Origin: G965233625 sp965233625 | GTDB lineage: Bacteria > Planctomycetota > Planctomycetia > Pirellulales > Pirellulaceae | DNA length: 64,000 bases | Direction of reading: 5' to 3' | NCBI GenBank assembly: GCA_965233625.1 | Contig: OZ247499.1 | Span: 3,286,001-3,350,000, forward strand | Shown here: positions 54,382 through 61,507 of the stretch, piece after piece | Position numbering within the stretch: the stretch's first letter is position 1 | Layout of the letters: each line of letters starts with the position of its first letter | Position numbers and translations under genes: made by a program | Notes under the pieces: generated by a model | The model's database searches: none | Seen by the model: only the letters and a program-made list of their open reading frames with translations | What the model was told of the DNA's origin: nothing

Positions 54382-56352
54382 CTACTCTGGCGGAGCGTTG
54401 GTTGCAATGGCGCCCAGAACCCTGGCGCCCTGCTGCCGCAACGCATCGATGGCGGCGGTTGACCGGTCGGCCTGACTTCGCCCAAGTTCAACGACGAGTA
54501 GTGTCGCATCGGCGTGGGCGGCGAGAATGGTCGCAAGCTGCTCTGGCAGCCTACCGCCGTCTACGATGACAAACCGGTAAGCATCCAGCAGTTCCGCCAT
54601 CGTGCGGCAGAACTGTTCCGGGGCATTTTCATAGCTGGTAATCATCCCCTGCCCGGCGGGCAGCAGGTGCAGACCGGCGACACTGGTGGGGCTGACAAGA
54701 CTATGCCAATCGTTGCCGTTGAGGCATTCTACGAAGCCGTTCTGCTGCGTCGCTTCAAACCACTGGGAAATTTTCGCCTGGCCAGGATTGCCATCCACAA
54801 GCAGCACGCGTTGATTAAGCTCGCGGGCAGCGGTCGCGGCAAACGCACTGGCGACGTAGGAAGTTTCGCTGATTTCAAATTCGCCAAGCAGCACAATGCT
54901 GGCGCACTTCTCTCCAGGGAAACAGGCCGTAAGATTCGCCACCATCTGCGAGAACTGTGTTGCGACGACGGGATCTTCCAACCGCTTCAGAAGCACCGCT
55001 TCGGCTTCCGCGGCCGGCGCCGTTGTCATCCGGTGCAAAGGTGAGCTTCGCCGCACCGCGTCCGGTGCTGGCTGCTCGTGTTGCGTTATCTCAGGTGGTT
55101 CATCCAACGCGATCTGAGAGGGACCGGCGGTATCGTCTGGCTGAATGTGCGACAGCACGTCGTCCGGCTTGACGATTGGCGGGCTGACGGGTGGCCCGGA
55201 CTTCGGCGAGATGAAATCCGAGATCGTCCGCGAACTCTCCCGGACGCTGCCAGTCTCTAATTCTGGCGGTGGCCCGTAGAACACGGTTGATCGCACGGCA
55301 TCCACCCCGGCAACGGGCGGCTCTGCCTTTGCTTCTTCGACCTGTGGATCAGCGGTTGCTTGTCCATGGTCGACAACCGGCTGACCCGATGATTCTGCAG
55401 GAAGCGATGAAGCAGCAGCTTCAGCTTCCGTTGATGCGGGTGCGTCGCTGTCGCTCGACAGGTCAAGATATTCAGCAGATGCCGCAAGGTGCTCCGGCGT
55501 GTCTAACCCTGGCGCCTGTGACAGGTCAATGTCGCCCCCGTACTCTGCAGCAACATCATCGACATCAAACACGACCGTCTGTGAAGGCGCTGTCTCTGCG
55601 TCGGCGGCATAGAGCTGACCGGCGGACTCGCGCAGCCGGTCTAGCCGGTCTTCCAGCGAAGCAACCGGGTTCTCGACTTCGTCACGGGATGCTTCTTCAC
55701 GTCCTGATGTTTCTTCGTCCTTGTCTTTTTCATACGGAGTAAACTCGTCACCCCGTGACTCATCGAGGGGAGAACTCTGCCGCACGGCGGGAATCGTCTG
55801 CACAAGTGAAGACTGCGGATCAACATGGGGCGACTCGCCCTGCGAAGGGTGGGTGGCGTTCGCGCCGGCTTCTTCTTCCAGCAGGCTGCGTAACAATGTG
55901 TTGCCCAGACCTTCCAGCGGATGGGGCTCTTCTACCGCAGGATTTTGCGCAGGCGGCTCTTGAGGCGCCGCAAGCGGGGATTGCTGGTACGGATCGAACG
56001 ATGGACTGGCGCCCAATGGTTGCGTAAAAGCAGCGTTCCGCCCTGCCTGTTGAATCGAGGGATCTACAAAAGATTGCGCCGCGGGCGATGCCGGCAGTGC
56101 GAGAGGCTGCGTCACATTGCCGGGCGGCGTTGGCACATAGTCACCTGGCGCCGGCTGCTCCATGTGACGTACTTGTGTCACTTCGTCGATGATCGAGCCT
56201 GGTGGCTCTGGCATGTCAGGTGTGTGTGAATCCTGTGGTGCAGATACCTGCGTTGCGCGTGCACTATGGTCGCTGCCTGTTTCGTCAGCGGCCGGCTCTT
56301 CGATCTTGCCCGCTTCTTCAAGCCGTTGCAGTGCTTTTAGCATCTTGCTCAT
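54382..56352 (-). CDS. CpsD/MinD-type ATPase with degenerate P-loop and long disordered N-terminus
   Basis: This protein of about 656 residues has a very Pro/Glu/Ala-rich N-terminal 440 residues (likely disordered). The C-terminal ParA/MinD-like fold resembles bacterial tyrosine kinases such as CpsD. Typical members show GEGKS at the P-loop, but here the site reads LLGEFEISETSY, so Walker A is lost. The deviant Walker A' (VLLVDGNPG) and Walker B-like FVIVDGG remain, and no Tyr cluster is found at the C-terminus. It likely acts as a regulator or scaffold in polysaccharide export, perhaps with the ExeA-like ATPase 122 bp upstream. Confidence 0.7.
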   Translation of the reverse strand: MSKMLKALQRLEEAGKIEEPAADETGSDHSARATQVSAPQDSHTPDMPEPPGSIIDEVTQVRHMEQPAPGDYVPTPPGNVTQPLALPASPAAQSFVDPSIQQAGRNAAFTQPLGASPSFDPYQQSPLAAPQEPPAQNPAVEEPHPLEGLGNTLLRSLLEEEAGANATHPSQGESPHVDPQSSLVQTIPAVRQSSPLDESRGDEFTPYEKDKDEETSGREEASRDEVENPVASLEDRLDRLRESAGQLYAADAETAPSQTVVFDVDDVAAEYGGDIDLSQAPGLDTPEHLAASAEYLDLSSDSDAPASTEAEAAASSLPAESSGQPVVDHGQATADPQVEEAKAEPPVAGVDAVRSTVFYGPPPELETGSVRESSRTISDFISPKSGPPVSPPIVKPDDVLSHIQPDDTAGPSQIALDEPPEITQHEQPAPDAVRRSSPLHRMTTAPAAEAEAVLLKRLEDPVVATQFSQMVANLTACFPGEKCASIVLLGEFEISETSYVASAFAATAARELNQRVLLVDGNPGQAKISQWFEATQQNGFVECLNGNDWHSLVSPTSVAGLHLLPAGQGMITSYENAPEQFCRTMAELLDAYRFVIVDGGRLPEQLATILAAHADATLLVVELGRSQADRSTAAIDALRQQGARVLGAIATNAPPE

Positions 56353-56474
56353 GGAAGTCACTCTCTACAACCACGATATTGGCTGCTGAATAAGGCATTG
56401 GAAAATCGCACGCAACAACGGCGCCGCGCGGATGTGCGGCGCCGGTCAAAGACTATCTGGATCGCCGGAGAAAA

Positions 56475-58382
56475 TTAACCGCGGCGTAGTTTTGCGAACA
56501 ACTGAGCGTATTCCTGCCGCCGTGCGCGGCCGCGGAATGCAGGTGGATCGGTCGAAGCATTCTCCTCATCCACGATGATCAGGTCGCGATCATCATGCGC
56601 GGGCAAAGCGAAGTTCGACACTTCCCCCGCGATAGGCTCTGCATCGGCGCCCGCAATGGTGACCAGCGAAACGGACTCGTCGTCGGCGTTGTGCGACGTT
56701 TCCCCCGTCTGCACCTGTTCAGCCGCTTGCTCTTCGTCTTCGCCGGGTCCATCGGGGCCGCCTTGCGGTGCAAATTCGGGCATGACGGGATCGTCTGCCG
56801 GGTCCGCCAGTTCGCCGCTAGTTTCGTCTGCAACGTAGCCGATAACCGGGAAGCCTTCGGGCAATTCGACGGTCTTCATCGCTTCGTCATCGGCTTCGTA
56901 TTCCGCTTCGTCCGTCGCAGGGTCCACGGATTCCGTAACCGTCTCTGCTTCTTCGTAGTGTTCGACTTCAGCAGGTTCCGGCTCGACAACGGTCGCTGGC
57001 GCCTCAGCCGTTTCAGCTTCGCTATCGCAGTCGTTGAGGGCCGACACACATTCAAGCGCTGGGGTTTCGTCTTCGTGGCTGCACTCTGTTTCGGGCAGCT
57101 TGCACACGGTTAACGCGGGCTGCTCGTCGACGGAATCGATCTCTACGTGCGATTCAATTTCAGCGCTGGTCTCGATTGCGACTTCCGTTTGAACTTCAGC
57201 TTCATCTGCCTCTGGCGATTCCTCGGCGGGAGTTGCTTTCGGGAAGCCGGTTGTCATGGCCGAGTAATGGTCAATCACCAGTTCTTCTTCTTCGTAGTCT
57301 TCCGTGAACGCTTCTACGCAAACCGGCGCGACTGGTTTTGTGGCAGGTTTTGCAGCTGCCTTTGTAGCGGCTGGTTCTGTTACCGCTGGTTGCGGCGCGG
57401 GAAGTTCCGCGCTAGCGTCGTCTTCAGCCGCTGCGTCTTCGGTCACGTTGTTGATCTGCTGCTGGATGTCTTCGATGGCGGCGACCGGATCTTCGATGTA
57501 GGTGGTGTCATCGTCTGACAGCGAACCGAATTCGATCACGCTCTGTGGCTGCTCATCGCGTTGCCAGGGCGTTGGCAACTGCTGCAAATCGGACCAGGCT
57601 TCCTGCACGGCGTCCTCACTGATCGAAGGATGTCCGCCTAACGAAGCCAACATCAGCGCGTGATCGCAGACCTGATTGACCAGCCGCGGAATGCCATCGG
57701 TGGCGGAGTACACAGCCGCGATGGCAGCGGGCGTGAACAGGCCCCCGGCGTCACCACCCGCGTGGCGGATGTGGTGCTTGATATAGTCGCTGGTTTCTTC
57801 GCGGTTGAAGGAATGCAGGTAGCACCGGGCGGCAATACGCTGGCTGAACGATGTCAGCTTCGGGCTGGTGAACTGCTCTTCCAGATCAGGGCCGCCGGCA
57901 AGCACCAGCCGCACGCGGGGCGCACCCTGCCGTGCCATGTTCGTCAGCAGACGGATTTCCTCCAGCACGGCCAGAGGCAGCATGTGGGCTTCGTCCACCA
58001 GTAGCAGCATGCCATGCGGGCACTGAGCACTAGGCTCCAGGTAATCCGTCAGCCGTAGCCGCAGGTCACTCTCGTCGCCATCGTGATAAGGCAGCCCCAG
58101 TTCAAACAGAATGTTCTGCAACAGGGCGCGGCTGGAAGTCAGCTGGGCGGTGCTGAGCATGGCCACGACGAACTTGCCACGGAATTCTTCGGCCAGCAAC
58201 TGGCAGACGAGCGATTTGCCGGTGCCAGCCGGCCCGGTCAGAAAACCAGGTCCCTCCGCGCGGTCGATGGTCCGTGCTAGCGTCTGCCGCGCCTGCTCGA
58301 TCGCCGAGGCTGGGAAGTAGCACTCGACCTGGGGCGTCGAAGCGAACGGACGGGATTTAAGGTCGAATGTGGATTCGTACAT
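56475..58382 (-). CDS. ExeA/XrtA-associated-type AAA ATPase with acidic tail
   Basis: This protein of about 635 residues has a AAA_22/ExeA ATPase in its first 270 residues. FDLKSRPFASTP opens it, then Walker A GPAGTGKSL (50-58), Walker B LLLVDEAHM and the later GIPRLVNQVCDHALMLA typical of ExeA/GspA-type proteins. The remaining 360 residues are Glu/Asp/Pro-rich and low-complexity. Start 58382 has AGGAAAT upstream; the longer ORF from 58451 has no support. It is often paired with polysaccharide-export tyrosine kinases, which the next gene resembles. A hairpin follows the stop (56418-56445) but has no T tract. Confidence 0.82.
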   Translation of the reverse strand: MYESTFDLKSRPFASTPQVECYFPASAIEQARQTLARTIDRAEGPGFLTGPAGTGKSLVCQLLAEEFRGKFVVAMLSTAQLTSSRALLQNILFELGLPYHDGDESDLRLRLTDYLEPSAQCPHGMLLLVDEAHMLPLAVLEEIRLLTNMARQGAPRVRLVLAGGPDLEEQFTSPKLTSFSQRIAARCYLHSFNREETSDYIKHHIRHAGGDAGGLFTPAAIAAVYSATDGIPRLVNQVCDHALMLASLGGHPSISEDAVQEAWSDLQQLPTPWQRDEQPQSVIEFGSLSDDDTTYIEDPVAAIEDIQQQINNVTEDAAAEDDASAELPAPQPAVTEPAATKAAAKPATKPVAPVCVEAFTEDYEEEELVIDHYSAMTTGFPKATPAEESPEADEAEVQTEVAIETSAEIESHVEIDSVDEQPALTVCKLPETECSHEDETPALECVSALNDCDSEAETAEAPATVVEPEPAEVEHYEEAETVTESVDPATDEAEYEADDEAMKTVELPEGFPVIGYVADETSGELADPADDPVMPEFAPQGGPDGPGEDEEQAAEQVQTGETSHNADDESVSLVTIAGADAEPIAGEVSNFALPAHDDRDLIIVDEENASTDPPAFRGRARRQEYAQLFAKLRRG

Positions 58383-58660
58383 GGATGTGATTTCCTGCAA
58401 ATATGCCGGGAACTGCGGGGGGATCCTACCGGGCGGAGCCGCCGCTGCCACACACGCGGCCCCAGCGCTACAACCCTGTCATCCGTTACAATCGGCAAAA
58501 TTTGCAGCAGGCTTCACATCGATCCGCATAACCCGCACAAATTACGGGATGGCACGTAACTGATAGTGCCCGTCGCCCGTTTTAGCAAACACCACGTTCA
58601 TCCCTCCCAGATGGCGGAAGGTCTGGTGGGCCCGGTATCAGCTTCTGGCGTGACTTACGG

Positions 58661-59356
58661 TTAACCCGACTTTGCTAGCAGATACTGTGCCCTTCCAATC
58701 GCATCGGAAGACCCGTAACCACCGAATAGGCCTGTCAGACAGCCTTCCAGGCCACAAGTGCAACCTTCCTGGTTCGCGACTTCATTGAGGCTGGCGAGCC
58801 AATTCCCCTCAACCCCCAACTGGTGACGACAGTAGAAGGCGGAAGGAAGCGCCCACGGATGGCTGCTATCTGTTTCGAGAACTTTTTCGTAGCCAGCTAA
58901 GGCTTCGGAATACATCTCACGTTCCAGGTGGATGTCGCCTACTTCGAGCCAGCACGTCACGTCTTCCGGGTCGTACTGCGAAGCTGCCGAGAACATCTGC
59001 ACCGCCAGGTCGAGGTTGTCTGCGCGACGGGCGGCATTGGCGTAAGCAACTGCCGATTCCCAACTTGGCGCCACCTCAAAACATTCGCGGGTCAAGGCGA
59101 GTGCTTCTTCATAACGTCCATTCTTACTGAGGAGCATCGGGTGCAGTAGTTCCGCGTAAGGCAACGCACCGTGCACATCTTGCAGGTTCTCAAATCTGCT
59201 AAGAAGCTGGTTTGCATGCGACTGATCTTCCGGGGAGAGGTCGTCATACGGTTCCGGAACTTCCATCGCCGCAGTGTACAGCTCACGAATCACATCAATC
59301 AGTTCCACCTGCAACTCCTTACTGATAACGCCCACGTCACCCTGCCTGGGTCGCAT
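58661..59356 (-). CDS. TPR protein
   Basis: This protein of about 231 residues has about three tetratricopeptide repeats (YEEALALTRECFEVAPSWESAVAYANAARRADNLDLAVQMF is an example pair, quoted in parts: YEEALALTRECFEVAP, then NLDLAVQMFSAA). A cysteine-containing C-terminal segment (EGCTCGLEGCLTG) follows. There is no signal peptide. ATG at 59356 is preferred because GGAG lies upstream at 10 nt and the longer ORF from 59512 begins with an atypical stretch. The partner is unknown. Confidence 0.65.
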   Translation of the reverse strand: MRPRQGDVGVISKELQVELIDVIRELYTAAMEVPEPYDDLSPEDQSHANQLLSRFENLQDVHGALPYAELLHPMLLSKNGRYEEALALTRECFEVAPSWESAVAYANAARRADNLDLAVQMFSAASQYDPEDVTCWLEVGDIHLEREMYSEALAGYEKVLETDSSHPWALPSAFYCRHQLGVEGNWLASLNEVANQEGCTCGLEGCLTGLFGGYGSSDAIGRAQYLLAKSG

Positions 59357-59480
59357 GATTTTACATCTCCGACGAGTGACGCCGCAAATCAGAAGGCACA
59401 CGCAAAAAGACAAACCGGCTTGTAAGCGTCGACAAAACTCACCAGAAGTAGTACACATGTGTCCCGGCATATGAACCTTC

Positions 59481-60245
59481 TTACGAAGGCACGAATACGA
59501 GCACACGGCCATCGACGTTACACATTAGATTCTGACCTTCGGAATAAAACGGCTGTGTCCAATGACAGTGCCCGAACATGACGAGCAGGTCGCTGGGTTT
59601 CTTGAGGATGTCATTTATTGCCGAAAGTCCAAGCTCGTCTTCCGTCGGCCCCACGGGTCCCTGATGCAGCAGAAGAATGTCCGGCGTGGCATTCGCGCAT
59701 CGTTGGACCGCTTCAAGAAACTGGGGCTCGGTCTTGCGATTGTTCCGCCTCGGATTGCCGACAATTCCCGAGACGCCGGCAATGGTCACAGATTCGAATT
59801 CAGCTGCATCACCGTCGAGGATCGTTACCTGCGGCTCCAACTCGGATTCCTGAATTTCATCATGGTTGCCCAGAACAGCAAACGTCTTTGAAGCCGTCTT
59901 TGAGAGGGCGTTGATGGCCGACGTTACATCTCCCGTTCCGCCCAGTTTGCGGAAGTCAGGGTAATCGTAGAAGTCGCCACAGAGCAGGCAGAAATCGCAC
60001 GCGGGCACGGCGCCAAGTTCCTGCAAGGCGATGATCTCGTCGGCAGCCAATTCTCCCAACAGCCGGTTGCTGTCGAGCTTTTCTCTTCCTTGCAGGTCAG
60101 CAGCGGCAAGAAAGGTTGGGGCACAGTCTTTCGAGGCCGTGTAACGCACGGTGAAAATCTGCAGCGTCAGGTCCCGCGGCTCTCGTGATCCAGACGAGCG
60201 GTATTCAATTTCGTGCAATAGGACTGGCTCTTCAACAGTGATCAT
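59481..60245 (-). CDS. Metallophosphoesterase (calcineurin-like)
   Basis: This 254-residue protein has the phosphoesterase fingerprint in order: ADLQGRE (motif I, with Gln in place of the usual His), LLCGDFYDY (motif II), VLGNHDE (motif III), LLLHQGP (motif IV) and FGHCHWTQP (motif V). The metal-binding site is therefore nearly complete. The substrate is unknown, perhaps a nucleotide or phosphoprotein. It lies 30 bp downstream of the next gene on the same strand and is probably cotranscribed with it. Confidence 0.8.
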   Translation of the reverse strand: MITVEEPVLLHEIEYRSSGSREPRDLTLQIFTVRYTASKDCAPTFLAAADLQGREKLDSNRLLGELAADEIIALQELGAVPACDFCLLCGDFYDYPDFRKLGGTGDVTSAINALSKTASKTFAVLGNHDEIQESELEPQVTILDGDAAEFESVTIAGVSGIVGNPRRNNRKTEPQFLEAVQRCANATPDILLLHQGPVGPTEDELGLSAINDILKKPSDLLVMFGHCHWTQPFYSEGQNLMCNVDGRVLVFVPS

Positions 60246-60275
60246 ACAAACACAAGGGGCCGGAAAGCAGTTTCG

Positions 60276-60833
60276 TCAGTCACAAAGATCAAAATGCAGG
60301 TGGTATTGCACATCCCCGGCATCAAAGAAAAAGTCGTCGTACGCCAGTCCACCCCAGTGGATGTAGAGTTCCGACTTGACGCCTCCCTCAAGGGTGAAAC
60401 ACGCAACAGGACGGCTTCCGAAGAACTGGACTAGCAGGTCCGCAAAATCATCGGCAATGAATGTTGATGGCCACACTGACTCAGCACGTGTTTTCTTCAT
60501 TCCCTCAGCGATGGGTTTTCCCATCCATGGGTCGAGTTTTTTCGCAATTTCGGTTTGCCAAAGCGGCAGCGGGTCCAGCCAGCACTCATCACGTAACAAC
60601 CGGTCGAACTGCTCCATTGCAAATTCACGACGATTGATCCGATTGAATGCGACGATGCTATCACGAAGCTCTTCACGCACTTTCTCAACAAGGGGAGTCT
60701 CATTATCAGTTGGAAGTTCGCGGAAAAAATAGGTGAAACCAACCTCGTTGGTTAAATAGTCCATCAACAACGACAGTGGAGCCAGGTATCCATTGATGAA
60801 TTCCACACCAATAGGTTCGTAATCTGCGTACAT
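60276..60833 (-). CDS. Unknown protein encoded with the metallophosphoesterase
   Basis: This 185-residue acidic protein has many aromatic residues (YADYEPIGVEF, FRELPTDNETP, DDFFFDAGDVQYH). It has no signal peptide or transmembrane segment and no motif I recognise. The aromatic, acidic composition resembles some immunity-protein families, but this is weak. A short ORF lies upstream. Confidence 0.55.
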   Translation of the reverse strand: MYADYEPIGVEFINGYLAPLSLLMDYLTNEVGFTYFFRELPTDNETPLVEKVREELRDSIVAFNRINRREFAMEQFDRLLRDECWLDPLPLWQTEIAKKLDPWMGKPIAEGMKKTRAESVWPSTFIADDFADLLVQFFGSRPVACFTLEGGVKSELYIHWGGLAYDDFFFDAGDVQYHLHFDLCD

Positions 60834-61507
60834 CGTCGGTCTACCAGAATTTTGAAAGTCAAAGGGGTCGCGCCAGCGGATAGCCAGTCTTTTTCACAGC
60901 GTCACGAAGCACCTGGAGAGGCTGGTTGGAATTCAGCATCATCAACGGCGTATCCACGTCACCTCATAGTTCTCAACTAACTAGCTTCGATTCAATAGGG
61001 TGAAGCCAATCATCCGCATGCAACACCCTGGGCAGTTAGGGATATCCGGGCTATCTACGGTGTTCTTCACGTGAGTTTGCGAATGTTTTGCGCCGGACCT
61101 CTTAAAAAAACGTAAACTTTTTTCCAGTGCCGTTGCTCTTGTTGCGTGATGCCGGGCGTTGGATGCCTGGTGTAGCGTATGAGGGCGGCATTTGGGTGGG
61201 GTTGTTCAGTCTGCAACACCTTGAAGAGCCACTCGGGCTTTGATGTAGCAGAACGATACACCCGCCAGAAGCTCACTGACGTCGTGCGACGCTGCCAAAC
61301 AGGCGGTCAGCGGCGCGAGGCTGCGAAAAATAAGCGTTTTTCTGTGGCATAGGCGGTTAGTGGTGAATAAACTGATGGATATCGGCTGTAATTTTGCGCC
61401 GATGTTATTTTAAGCAAGGCAGGACCGAACTCCGCTGGCTTTAGCCGTCAGAGGAACCGGAACAGAACGGTCCTTATTACTAAATTTTTGTGGTTGGAGT
61501 TTCTGCT
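60834..61507. other. Intergenic region with a small ORF remnant and a structured leader
   Basis: No full-length gene is found in these 674 bp. On the minus strand a 32-residue reading frame (60859-60957, GTG start) follows GAGGTGAC and may be a gene remnant. Next to the downstream gene, a stem GGACCG/CGGTCC (61422-61427/61468-61473) encloses a GGC-TTTA-GCC hairpin, which may be a 5' leader structure. Confidence 0.35.
60859..60957 (-). pseudogene. Possible gene remnant, 32 codons
   Basis: A short frame on the minus strand starts at GTG and ends with a stop at 60859. It has a compact helical pattern (LQVLRDAVKKTGYP) but no match I know. It could be a tiny gene or a leftover of a lost one. Confidence 0.2.
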
